From NCBI RefSeq assembly GCF_003369915.1, contig NW_022881614.1, positions 22,484,336 through 22,548,335 of the forward strand: a stretch of 64,000 nt of DNA, read 5' to 3'. The notes under the pieces were generated by a model that saw only the letters and a list, made by a program, of their open reading frames with translations, ran no database searches and was not told the origin of the DNA. This stretch comes from Drosophila miranda (lineage: Eukaryota; Arthropoda; Insecta; Diptera; Drosophilidae). Numbering within the stretch: the first letter of the stretch is position 1; each line of letters begins with the position of its first letter. Positions 9,722 to 21,748 of this stretch are shown here, piece after piece. The position numbers were made by a program, and so were the translations under genes.

Positions 9722-10841
9722 CAGTGTTGCCAGACTTTGAGCGTCAAAATAAGCTAGATTTCACAAAAACACAAGCTAGAACAAGCTAAAAATTTTAAAA
9801 AACAGGCCAAAAAATAGTCTAAAAATAAAAAAAACACATAGATATACACATTTCTAATTGTGTTATTATTTTATCCAACTCGCTATTACTCGAATCGGTA
9901 TATTTATCGCTGGAACGTATTAAATTTAAATATTTCTCCGGTAATTGTTAGTTGTGGCAACATTTGCCATGACGGCGCAATCCATATCTGTAAAATTCAA
10001 AAGAATTATAGTCGTATTCATCAGACAATTAAATATTACTAAAACAAACCTTATATTTAATATTGAGTTTAAGGATTTAACAGTCATTTTGTTCCTAAGC
10101 TTGGTCTTAACGATATTTATTTGACTGATTACACGTTCAATGGCAGCATTTGACCACGGTAGACTTAAAATTTCAATGGCAAATAAAGCGATTTCTTCAA
10201 GAGGTTTGTTTTTGCCAGCATCTTTATAATTCAGTACTTCTGACCAAAGCTTTATAGTGTCATCTGTACTTTGCCAAGGGACTAAGTGAATTTTGCCATA
10301 TTGGGCAAGAATTCCATCTATATTGCTATAGTTGAAGTGTTCCAATATGGAAATGAGATCATTAGGATTTTTATTATGTTCGAGTACATTTTCTGCTGCA
10401 AAAACTTGCAGTTTTTCCAATGTCTCAAAATTATCTGGAAGTCTGAAATTAAACAGCAGATTATTATTTATTTTTAATATCAAATCCTATTGAAGCTTAC
10501 CTTTCTCTGAGTTGGATAATAAGCTCCTTTATAAAATCCTTGCACCTCAATTTTACACAATTACACATTTCACACGATCGCCAAGTTTCTGTGTAGTAGT
10601 GACCGAAACTTTTCAACGAAAATATACCATAAATGAATTCTAAAATACCATGATACACCAAAATATGTACTTTTTGTTCGATTTGCCTAAAAATATATGT
10701 AGGATATAAAAAGGCAAACATAAACAGAGTGAAATTAAAAAAGGCTAGATTTAAGGCTATAATCATTTTCATAATTTTTCAAGCTTTTCCGTTTTCAAAT
10801 AAGCTAGATCTAGCCTTAAATAGGCTAAAATGGCAACACTG
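9722..10841 (-). mobile_element. hAT transposon, internally deleted
   Basis: The ends are CAGTGTTGCCA at 9722 and its inverted copy at 10841. They are flanked by near-identical 8-base sequences (CAGAGCAC / CAGAGCCA), fitting the 8-base hAT target duplication. The only coding remnant is the transposase C-terminus on the minus strand. At 1.1 kb it is too short for a full transposase. Confidence 0.8.
9926..10483 (-). pseudogene. hAT transposase C-terminal part (dimerisation domain)
   Basis: A 185-residue open frame contains the hAT C-terminal dimerisation signature: a region like LPWSNAAIERVISQINIVK, followed by KLRNKMTVKSLNSILNIRF. An upstream minus-strand segment at 10497-10772 (cysteine-containing) may be another exon. 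The N-terminal BED finger and most of the RNase H-like catalytic core are missing, so it is not a complete transposase. Confidence 0.75.
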
Positions 10842-11247
10842 CAGAGCCACTTTTCAAACTTCAAACCCCTGTAAAAATCAATTGAGCAATCCTATAAAAA
10901 AAATTTTAATACAATTCTGTTAAGATTTTACTTATCTTACCAACCAAAAAAAAAGTTCGATATTCTTCTCCGTTACCCCGCAAAAAGGAAAAAAACAAAA
11001 TGCGGTCTAGAAAACACCCCCACAGCCTATTTGGTTCAAATTCTCTTTGAACAAAATAAGCTGTGGGGTGGAAAAAGGCAGTATTTTTGTTATTTATTAT
11101 TTAAAACGTCTTAGAAAAATGTTTAAAAATATAAGAAGTTCGTTTTGTTTGTCATTTGATTTTCATTGGTAAGTTTGATGGTTTAGAAGTTATGAAAATT
11201 TTAAATTTTTAACGTGCTTTGGTTCATTTAAGCTGTGAGCCACTGTA

Positions 11248-11514
11248 CAAACATATGTAGCAAGGCATTATGTATTATTAAAAGAACATCATTGAATACT
11301 TTTTTGGTGTCGAAATTGATATTATTTTCGCACTTCAGTTTTATTTCACTAAGAGCACTGATTTTTTCCATTTCATCACTCTGAGGGCCATGGCTATGCA
11401 CAACATATTCAGGATTTGAGTAAACTCTAGATTTGTCTGCACTTAAATAAACTCTGGCTTTACAGAATTAAGCCCGGCACACATATGTGGTTTCGCCTAG
11501 TTTTAATTGTTTGT
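11248..11514. other. Unassigned sequence, flank of the Helitron/BEL array
   Basis: No gene seen. It is not recognisable as BEL/Pao sequence, so the left edge of the array is a break from the BEL element into other DNA. Confidence 0.3.
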
Positions 11515-12626
11515 TATACCCGATACTCAAAATGAGTATTGGGGTATATTAGATTTGTGGTAAAAGTGGATGTGTGTAACGTCCAGAAGGAATCGTTTCC
11601 GACCCCATAAAGTATATATATTCTTGATCAGCATCAAAAGCCGAGTCGATTGAGCCCTGTCTGTCTGTCCGTCTGTCCGTCTGTCCGTCCGTCCGTCTGT
11701 CCGTCCCCTTCAGCGCCTCAAAGACTATAAGAGCTAGAGCAACGATGTTTTGGACCCAGACTTCTGTGATATGTCACTGCTACAAAAATATTTCAAAACT
11801 TCGCCCCGCCCACTTCCGCCCCCACAAAAGACGAAAATCTGTGGCATCCACAATTTTAAAGATATGAGAAAACCAAAAACGTAGAATTGTAGAGAATGAC
11901 CATATCTTTAAGACTGCGGATCCAATCTGAATTGGATCGGATTATTATTATAGCCAGCATCAAGAAAACAATTTCATTTTTCTCGCCCTGTCTCTCTCTA
12001 ACATACACGTAGCATAGGCGGCTTTGCTTAGAGTAAAACATTAGCGCCTAGATCTCAGAGACTACAAAAGCTAGAGCAACCAAATTTGGTATCCACACTC
12101 CTAATATATCGGACCGAGACGAGTTTGTTTCAAAATTTCGCCACACCCCTTCCGCCCCCGCAAAGGACGAAAATCTGGGGATATTCAAAAATCTCAGAGA
12201 CTATTAAGGCTAGAGTAACCAAATTTGGTATCCGCACACCTGTTAGATCTTACTATAAAACGTGTATCTCAAAATTTGATCCCACCCCCTTCCGCCCACA
12301 CAAAGGACGAAAATCTGTTGCATCCACAATATTGTACATTCGAGAAAACTAAAAACGCAGAATCATAGATAATGACCATATCTATCAGATTGCTGAATCT
12401 GGATCAGATCAGATCATTTTTATAGCCAATAGGAACAAATCAATTTGCAGTGGCTACGCAGCGCCCGACGTCACGCTCAGACTGATTTTCTGTCTCTCTC
12501 GCACGCACTCTTTGTCGTGTCGTTTAATATTAGCGGCGTCTGCCGGAGGAGAGCCATACTGACTTAGTATCGGGTATAACCGTAGAGTTGCGGTCTCCGC
12601 AGCAACTCACAACGTTCCCCCTCGTT
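11515..12626 (+). mobile_element. Helitron H1 (first unit of the Helitron/BEL array)
   Basis: A complete-looking copy, with TATACCCGATAC at 11515 and CCCTCGTT at 12626. It has a short (GTCC/GTCT)n tract near 11660-11705 and the usual three internal modules. The GA-rich motif reads AGAGAGAGACAGGGCGAG on the minus strand near 11982-12000. Confidence 0.88.
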
Positions 12627-15128
12627 TAACATTTGGAAATACGGGTCCATGTTATAATAAACAATTAAATCCCAGGATGAGGCGACTATTTCAACATCCC
12701 CATCGGGTCCAAATATATCGAAGTGGAACTGTTCATTTTTTCAATTGACCACTTCGCCGTTCCTCTAGCAGCAATGTTTGCATTTGAAACTTGGCAACAT
12801 AACACAAGCATTAACAATGCTGCCATCAGTCCTAGCTTGGACATTCGAGGTCTACTACTCGTACTTCTGGTCTCTTTTGGAGTCATTCCTGAGTCTTGCT
12901 CTTCTGACTCAATTCCAGCTAATGGACAAATTTTAGTTATAGGTCGTTTTATCAAACCGTCTTGATGTTTTATAGTTACTACTCTGACTCTATCGTCCCT
13001 ACCTTTATGTATTTCTTCTATTTTTCCCAAGGGCCATCTAGCTGGGTGACAGGTTTCATCTTTTATTAATACAATCTGTCCTGTTTTAATATTCTGCATT
13101 CCTATTTTCCATTTATTTCTTCGTTGCAGTGTGTGCAAATAATCTTCTTTCCATTTAATCCAAAATTCTCTTTTCATTTTCTGAATTAATCTCCATCTAT
13201 CCAGATTCCCGATTTTTCCCTCTGAAATTGTCTCCATCGGGCCAAATATTGGCCTTCCAATTAGAAAATGACCTGGTGTTAATACATCCAGATCGTCAAT
13301 ATCATTTGTAGCTGTATACAAAGGGCGTGAATTTAGTACCGCTTCAATTTGACATAATAGAGTTGCCATTTCCTCATAGGTTAAATTATTGTCCCCAATT
13401 ACCCTTTTTAAGTGATATTTTACTGATTTTACCTCAGCTTCCCAAATACCTCCGAAGTGAGGTCCTGCCGGGGGAATAAAATGCCACTCGATCTGTTCTC
13501 TTTCTAATATTGGAACCACTTTTATGTTGTCTTTGAGGGCTTTTTGGTATTCCTCGTCTAATTTGCGCGAAGCTCCCACAAAGTTAGTTCCATTATCGAA
13601 AAAAATTTTTGCACATTTTCCTCTTCTTGAAAAAAATCTTCTAAGTGCAGCTAGAAATGCATCTGAAGTAAGATCGCTGACTACTTCCAAATGAATAGCT
13701 TTTGTCGCCATGCATACAAATACGGCAATATATCCCTTATAGGATTTCTGCCCCCGGTTTTTAGAGCATCGGATATGGTAAGGCCCGGCGAAGTCTACCC
13801 CTGTATTTGTAAACGGGTGCGACATTGTAGCTCTGTGTTTCGGCAGATTTCCCATAATTTGTTCTGCAGTATTCTGTCGATACCTAGCACAGGTGACACA
13901 CTCTTTAAGTTTTTTCTTTAAGCAATTTCTTAGCACGAATATCCAAAACTTTCGCTGGATATAGTTTCGCATCAGATTAATTCCACCGTGCAATGTTTCT
14001 TTATGTGCATTCTTGATAATTAAAGTCGTCAAGTGACACTTATCTAAAATCAAGGGATGTTTAACCTCAAATTCCGCGTTGGAGTTTTGCAATCTACCTC
14101 CAACTCGTAACAATCCGTCTTTATCTAAGCTTAATAGTTTATTTTTTGTTTCTATTTCCTTTTTATTAATTAGGCTAGCTATTTCGGAACCGAATTGGAT
14201 AGCATGTTGTTGTTTTACTATTAATACTTTGGCGCTCTTAATCTCCTTCACTGTCAAAAATGAAGGAAATTCTTTCTTTTTGGTTTTGATTTGAATAAAC
14301 CTCAATACATATGCAATGACACTTTCTAGTTTATGCATACATGACTATTTTTGTAATAATTTACACAAATTGTTATTTTTTGCTATTACCATTGTTGTGC
14401 TCACAACTAATTTTTCTTCAATTTCCTCTTTTGGCCAATGTTCCTTAGCTTTCGCCAACCATTGAGGCCCTTTCCACCAAATCTTAAAATCTTTTAGCTT
14501 ATCTGCACTAATGCCCCTTGATGCTACATCTGCTGGATTGTCTTCAGTTCTAACGTGTCCCCATTTAATTTTCTTAATCTTTCTTACTTCGTCAGTTCGA
14601 CGCCTGATAAACTTGTCTTTATTGTCTCCATTCTTTATCCAGGCTAGAGGAATAGGAGAATCACTCCAGGCATAACACTCTACATTACTTCCAACCGCTA
14701 CTTTCACCCGTTGAATTAATTTTGCCAGAAGATGTGCTGCACAAAGTTCTAATTTTGGAATAGTTTTCCGATTCTTCTTTGGATTAACTTTGCTTTTGCT
14801 GGCTATTATAATTGTAGAACTATCTACCTTGGCATACACTACGGCAGCATAAGCCTTTTCGGATGCATCGGCAAACCCATGAATTTGCATCGTCTTATTG
14901 TGCTGAGAATTTAGCCATCTCGGTATCCGAATGCTCTCTAACTCTGTTAAACTATTTTTAAACGAATTCCATTCTCGAGTATCCGTTCTAATAATTCTTC
15001 ATCCCAATTTTTGTCTGCTAGCCAAAGTTTTTGAATAAACAATTTTTCGACAAGTGTCACTGGAGACAACCAGCCTAAGGGGTCATATATCTTGGCTAAG
15101 GTAGATAATACTATTCTTTTGTTATTTT
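12627..15128 (-). mobile_element. BEL/Pao fragment, array unit 1 (RNase H to integrase and start of env-like region)
   Basis: A 2.5 kb minus-strand piece of the BEL/Pao element at 19932-27432. It starts after the conserved phrase NNKRIVLSTLAKIYDPLG and runs through the RNase H-like region, the zinc-binding HGGINLMR / CVTCARYR module, and the integrase core (TGVDFAGPY with Asp, FFDNGTNF with Asp, GGIWEAEVK with Glu). It then reaches a hydrophobic segment that begins an envelope-like region. The frame is broken by a stop after NLCKLLQK (14345) and by frame changes near 14890-14947. It lacks LTRs, gag, protease and the RT core. It is a copied segment rather than an independent insertion. Confidence 0.85.
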
Positions 15129-16257
15129 TATACCCGATACTCAAAATGAGTATTGGGGTATATTAGATTTGTCGTAAAAGTGGATGTGTGTAACGTCCAG
15201 AAGGAATCGTTTCCGACCCCATAAAGTATATATATTCTTGATCAGCATCAATAGCCGAGTCGATTGAGCCCTGTCTGTCTGTCCGTCCGTCCGTCCGTCC
15301 GTCCGTCCGTCCGTCCGTCCGTCCATCCGTCCGTCCCCTTCAGCGCCTAGTGCTCAAAGACTATAAGAGCTAGAGCAACGATGTTTTGGATCCAGACTTC
15401 TGTGATATGTCACTGCTACAAAAATATTTCAAAACTTCGCCCCGCCCACTTCCGCCCCACAAAGGACGAAAATCTGTGGCATCCACAATTTTAAAGATAT
15501 GAGAAAACCAAAAACGTAGAATTGTAGAGAATGACCATATCTTTAAGACTGCGGAATCTGAATTGGATCGTATTATTATTATAGCCAGCATCAAGAAAAC
15601 AATTTCATTTTTCTCGCCCTGTCTCTCTCTAACATACACGTAGCATAGGCGGCTTTGCTTAGAGTAAAACATTAGCGCCTAGATCTCAGAGACTACAAAA
15701 GCTAGAGCAACCAAATTTGGTATCCACACTCCTAATATATCGGACCAAGACGAGTTTGTTTCAAAATTTCGCCACACCCCCTTCCGCCCCGCAAAGGACG
15801 AAAATCTGGGGATATTCAAAAATCTCAGAGACTATTTAGGCTAGAGTAACCAAATTTGGTATCCGCACTCCTGTTAGATCTTACTATAAAACGTGTATTT
15901 CAAAATTTCACCCCACCCGCTTCCGACCACACAAAGAACGAAAATCTGTTGCATCCACAATATTGCACATTCGAGAAAACTAAAAACGCAGAATCATAGA
16001 TAGTGACCATATCTATCAGATTGCTGAATCTGGATCAGATCAGATCATTTTTATAGCCAATAGGAACAAATCAATTTGCAGTGGCTACGCAGCGCCCGAC
16101 GTCACGCTCAGACTGATTTTCTGTCTCTCTCGCACGCACTCTTTGTCGTGTCGTTTAATATTAGCGGCGTCTGCCGGAGGAGAGCCATACTGACTTAGTA
16201 TCGGGTATAACCGTAGAGTTGCGGTCTCCGCAGCAACTCACAAAGTTCCCCCTCGTT
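15129..16257 (+). mobile_element. Helitron H2 (second array unit)
   Basis: It starts directly after gttattttt of the preceding BEL fragment. It is nearly identical to H3 but has a shorter uninterrupted GTCC tract (about 15280-15330). Compared with H1 it shares the same right flank, taacatttggaaatacggg. Confidence 0.88.
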
Positions 16258-18759
16258 TAACATTTGGAAATACGGGTCCATGTTATAATAAACAATTAAA
16301 TCCCAGGATGAGGCGACTATTTCAACATCCCCCATCGGGTCCAAATATATCGAAGTGGAACTGTTCATTTTTTCAATTGACCACTTCGCCGTTCCTCTAG
16401 CAGCAATGTTTCATTTGAAACTTGGCAACATAACACAAGCATTAACAATGCTGCCATCAGTCCTAGCTTGGATATTCGAGGTCTACTACTCGTACTTCTG
16501 GTCTCTTTTGGAGTCATTCCTGAGTCTTGCTCTTCTGACTCAATTCCAGCTAATGGACAAATTTTAGTTATAGGTCGTTTTATCAAACCGTCTTGATGTT
16601 TTATAGTTACTACTCTGACTCTATCGTCCCTACCTTTATGTATTTCTTCTATTTTTCCCAAGGGCCATCTAGCTGGCTGACAGGTTTCATCTTTTATTAA
16701 TACAATCTGTCCTGTTTTAATATTCTGCATTCCTATTTTCCATTTATTTCTTCGTTGCAGTGTGTGCAAATAATCTTCTTTCCATTTAATCCAAAATTCT
16801 CTTTTCATTTTCTGAATTAATCTCCATCTATCCAGATTCCCGATTTTTCCCTCTGAAATTGTCTCCATCGGGCCAAATATTGGCCTTCCAATTATAAAAT
16901 GACCTGGTGTTAATACATCCAGATCGTCAATATCATTTGTAGCTGTATACAAAGGGCGTGAATTTAGTACCGCTTCAATTTGACATAATAGAGTTGCCAT
17001 TTCCTCATAGGTTAAATTATTGTCCCCAATTACCCTTTTTAAGTGATATTTTACTGATTTTACCTCAGCTTCCCAAATACCTCCGAAGTGAGGTCCTGCC
17101 GGGGGAATAAAATGCCACTCGATCTGTTCTCTTTCTAATATTGGAACCACTTTTATGTTGTCTTTGAGGGCTTTTTGGTATTCCTCGTCTAATTTGCGCG
17201 AAGCTCCCACAAAGTTAGTTCCATTATCGAAAAAAATTTTTGCACATTTTCCTCTTCTTGAAAAAAATCTTCTAAGTGCAGCTAGAAATGCATCTGAAGT
17301 AAGATCGCTGACTACTTCCAAATGAATAGCTTTTGTCGCCATGCATACAAATACGGCAATATATCCCTTATAGGATTTCTGCCCCCGGTTCTTAGAGCAT
17401 CGGATATGGTAAGGCCCGGCGAAGTCTACCCCTGTATTTGTAAACGGGTGCGACATTGTAGCTCTGTGTTTCGGCAGATTTCCCATAATTTGTTCTGCAG
17501 TATTCTGTCGATACCTAGCACAGGTGACACACTCTTTAAGTTTTTTCTTTAAGCAATTTCTTAGCACGAATATCCAAAACTTTCGCTGGATATAGTTTCG
17601 CATCAGATTAATTCCACCGTGCAATGTTTCTTTATGTGCATTCTTGATAATTAAAGTCGTCAAGTGACACTTATCTAAAATCAAGGGATGTTTAACCTCA
17701 AATTCCGCGTTGGAGTTTTGCAATCTACCTCCAACTCGTAACAATCCGTCTTTATCTAAGCTTAATAGTTTATTTTTTGTTTCTATTTCCTTTTTATTAA
17801 TTAGGCTAGCTATTTCGGAACCGAATTGGATAGCATGTTGTTGTTTTACTATTAATACTTTGGCGCTCTTAATCTCCTTCACTGTCAAAAATGAAGGAAA
17901 TTCTTTCTTTTTGGTTTTGATTTGAATAAACCTCAATACATATGCAATGACACTTTCTAGTTTATGCATACATGAATATTTTTGTAATAATTTACACAAA
18001 TTGTTATTTTTTGCTATTACCATTGTTGTGCTCACAACTAATTTTTCTTCAATTTCCTCTTTTGGCCAATGTTCCTTAGCTTTCGCCAACCATTGAGGCC
18101 CTTTCCACCAAATCTTAAAATCTTTTAGCTTATCTGCACTAATGCCCCTTGATGCTACATCTGCTGGATTGTCTTCAGTTCTAACGTGTCCCCATTTAAT
18201 TTTCTTAATCTTTCTTACTTCGTCAGTTCGACGCCTGATAAACTTGTCTTTATTGTCTCCATTCTTTATCCAGGCTAGAGTAATAGTAGAATCACTCCAG
18301 GCATAACACTCTACATTACTTCCAACCGCTACTTTCACCCGTTGAATTAATTTTGCCAGAAGATGTGCTGCACAAAGTTCTAATTTTGGAATAGTTTTCC
18401 GATTCTTCTTTGGATTAACTTTGCTTTTGCTGGCTATTATAATTGTAGAACTATCTACCTTGGCATACACTACGGCAGCATAAGCCTTTTCGGATGCATC
18501 GGCAAACCCATGAATTTGCATCGTCTTATTGTGCTGAGAATTTAGACATCTCGGTATCCCAATGCTCTCTAACTCTGTTAAACTATTTTTAAACGAATTC
18601 CATTCTCGAGTATCCGTTCTAATAATTCTTCATCCCAATTTTTGTCTGCTAGCCAAAGTTTTTGAATAAACAATTTTTCGACAAGTGTCACTGGAGACAA
18701 CCTGCCTAAGGGGTCATATATCTTGGCTAAGGTAGATAATACTATTCTTTTGTTATTTT
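16258..18759 (-). mobile_element. BEL/Pao fragment, array unit 2, with a 718-residue open frame
   Basis: The same segment as unit 1, and the two are almost identical. The frame 18521-16365 is open for 718 codons. It covers the RNase H-like part, the HHCC zinc module and the whole integrase catalytic triad region, and ends after the hydrophobic env-like start, where a 2-base loss relative to unit 1 (atgtttcatttg against atgtttgcatttg) shifts the frame. Units 1 and 2 share a 12-base deletion near 17757 (atctaagcttaat) compared with the longer copy at 22252, so they derive from the same template. No LTRs are present. Confidence 0.85.
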
Positions 18760-19931
18760 TATACCCGATACTCAAAATGAGTATTGGGGTATATTAGATT
18801 TGTGGTAAAAGTGGATGTGTGTAACGTCCAGAAGGAATCGTTTCCGACCCCATAAAGTATATATATTCTTGATCAGCATCAATAGCCGAGTCGATTGAGC
18901 CCTGTCTGTCTGTCCGTCCGTCCGTCCGTCCGTCCGTCCGTCCGTCCGTCCGTCCGTCCGTCCGTCCGTCCGTCCGTCCGTCCGTCCGTCCGTCCGTCCA
19001 TCCGTCCGTCCCCTTCAGCGCCTAGTGCTCAAAGACTATAAGAGCTAGAGCAACGATGTTTTGGATCCAGACTTCTGTGATATGTCACTGCTACAAAAAT
19101 ATTTCAAAACTTCGCCCCGCCCACTTCCGCCCCACAAAGGACGAAAATCTGTGGCATCCACAATTTTAAAGATATGAGAAAACCAAAAACGTAGAATTGT
19201 AGAGAATGACCATATCTTTAAGACTGCGGAATCTGAATTGGATCGTATTATTATTATAGCCAGCATCAAGAAAACAATTTCATTTTTCTCGCCCTGTCTC
19301 TCTCTAACATACACGTAGCATAGGCGGCTTTGCTTAGAGTAAAACATTAGCGCCTAGATCTCAGAGACTACAAAAGCTAGAGCAACCAAATTTGGTATCC
19401 ACACTCCTAATATATCGGACCAAGACGAGTTTGTTTCAAAATTTCGCCACACCCCCTTCCGCCCCCGCAAAGGACGAAAATCTGGGGATATTCAAAAATC
19501 TCAGAGACTATTAATGCTAGAGTAACCAAATTTGGTATCCGAACTCCTGTTAGATCTTACTATAAAACGTGTATTTCAAAATTTCACCCCACCCGCTTCC
19601 GACCACACAAAGAACGAAAATCTGTTGCATCCACAATATTGCACATTCGAGAAAACTAAAAACGCAGAATCATAGATAGTGACCATATCTATCAGATTGC
19701 TGAATCTGGATCAGATCAGATCATTTTTATAGCCAATAGGAACAAATCAATTTGCAGTGGCTACGCAGCGCCCGACGTCACGCTCAGACTGATTTTCTGT
19801 CTCTCTCGCACGCACTCTTTGTCGTGTCGTTTAATATTAGCGGCGTCTGCCGGAGGAGAGCCATACTGACTTAGTATCGGGTATAACCGTAGAGTTGCGG
19901 TCTCCGCAGCAACTCACAACGTTCCCCCTCG
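18760..19931 (+). mobile_element. Helitron H3 (third array unit, joined to the longer BEL copy)
   Basis: It starts after gttattttt of unit 2 and ends CCTCG at about 19931. It is followed by the same BEL env-like sequence as after H1 and H2. It has the longest GTCC tract in the window, about 110 bases (near 18905-19012) with almost no interruptions, a sign of recent slippage. Confidence 0.88.
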
Positions 19932-20372
19932 GTTAACCTTTGGAAATACGGGGCCAAGGTATAATAAACAATTAAATCCCAGGATGAGGCGACTATTTCA
20001 ACATCCCCCATCGGGTCCAAATATATCGAAGTGGAACTGTTCATTTTTTCAATTGACCACTTCGCCGTTCCTCTAGCAGCAATGTTTGCATTTGAAACTT
20101 GGCAACATAACACAAGCATTAACAATGCTGCCATCAGTCCTAGCTTGGACATTCGAGGTCTACTACTCGTACTTCTGGTCTCTTTTGGAGTCATTCCTGA
20201 GTCTTGCTCTTCTGACTCAATTCCAGCTAATGGACAAATTTTAGTTATAGGTCGTTTTATCAAACCGTCTTGATGTTTTATAGTTACTACTCTGACTCTA
20301 TCGTCTCTACCTTTATGTATTTCTTCTATTTTTCCCAAGGGCCATCTAGCTGAGTGACAGGTTTCATCTTTT

Positions 20373-21185
20373 TATACCCGATACTCAAAATGAGTATTGG
20401 GGTATATTAGATTTGTGGTAAAAGTGGATGTGTGTAACGTCCAGAAGGAATCGTTTCCGACCCCATAAAGTATATATATTCTTGATCAGCATCAATAGCC
20501 GAGTCGATTGAGCCATGTCTGTCTGTCCGTCTGTCCGTCCGTCCGTCCGTCCGTCTGTCCGTCCGTCCGTCTGTCCGTCTGTCCGTCTGTCCGTCCCTAT
20601 TAGCGCCTAGTGCTCAAAGACTATAAAAGCTAGAGCAACCAAATTTGGTATCCACACTCCTTATATATCGGACCGAGACGAGTTTGTTTCAAAATTTCGC
20701 CTCACCCCCTTCCGCCCACGCAAAGGATGAAAATCTGGGGATTTTCACAAATCTCAGAGACTATTAAGGCTAGAGTAACCACATTTGGTATCCGCACTCC
20801 TGTTAGATCTCACTTTAAAACGTATATCTCAAAATTTCGCCCCACCCCCTTACGCCCTACAAAGGACGAAAATCTGTTGCATCCACAATATTGAGGATAC
20901 GAGAAAACTAAAAACGCAGAATCATAGATAATGATCATATCTATCAGATTGCTGAATCTGGATCAGATCAGATCTTTTTTATAGCCAAAAGGAACAAATC
21001 AATTTGCACTGGCTACGCAGCCCCCGACGTCACGCTCAGACTGATTTTCTGTCTCTCTCGCACGCACTCTTTGTCGTGTCGTTCAATATTAGCGGCGTCT
21101 GCCGGAGGAGAGCCATACTGACTTAGTATCGGGTATAACTGTAGAGTTTCGGTGTCCGCTGCAACTCACAACGTTCCCCCTCGTT
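20373..21185 (+). mobile_element. Helitron H4, internally shortened (0.8 kb)
   Basis: It is inserted within the integrase coding region of the longer BEL copy, between caggtttcatctt and ttattaatacaatc. The first of the two internal modules that share the phrase gactataagagctagagcaac is missing. This is best explained by deletion between those direct repeats. Array units 1 and 2 do not contain this insertion, so it arose after they were copied, or in a different lineage. Confidence 0.85.
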
Positions 21186-21748
21186 TATTAATACAATCTG
21201 TCCTGTTTTAATATTCTGCATTCCTATTTTCCATTTATTTCTTTGTTGCAGTGTGTGCAAATAATCTTCTTTCCATTTAATCCAAAATTCTCTTTTTATT
21301 TTCTGAATTAATCTCCATCTATCCAGATTCCCGATTTTTTCCCCTGAAATTGTCTCCATCGGGCCAAATATTGGCCTTCCAATTATAAAATGACCTGGTG
21401 TTAATACATCCAGATCGTCAATATCATTTGTAGCTGTATACAAAGGGCGTGAATTTAGTACCGCTTTAATTTGACATCATAGAGTTGCCATTTCCTCATA
21501 GGTTAAATTATTGTCCCCAATTACCCTTTTTAAGTAATATTTTACTGATTTTACCTCAGCTTCCCAAATACCTCCGAAGTGAGGTCCTGCCGGAGGAATA
21601 AAATGCCACTCGATCTGTTCTCTTTCTAATATTGGAACCACTTTTATGTTGTCTTTGAGGGCTTTTTGGTATTCCTCGTCTTATTTGCGCGAAGCTCCCA
21701 CAAAGTTAGTTCCATTATCGAAAAAATTTTTTGCACATTTTCCTCTTC

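Larger units (their letters stand above)
9690..11245. mobile_element. Tc1/mariner-like MITE, split by a hAT insertion
   Basis: The left end (9690) reads TAGTGCCTCACAGCTTAAAT. The reverse complement of the right end (11245) reads CAGTGGCTCACAGCTTAAAT. Similarity lasts about 30 bases, and TA dinucleotides flank both sides (9688-9689 and 11246-11247). Without the hAT insertion the element would be about 0.43 kb and non-coding. A hairpin at 11017-11069 (stem CCCCACAGC / GCTGTGGGG plus an inner GTTCAAA / TTTGAAC stem) lies in its right half. Confidence 0.7.

Noticed and set aside
13691-14294. Plus-strand ORFs inside the BEL units (also at 16355, 17322, 17710, 20031, 21815)
   Set aside because: They are opposite-strand shadows of BEL/Pao pol, repeated wherever that segment repeats, with no independent domain or promoter.
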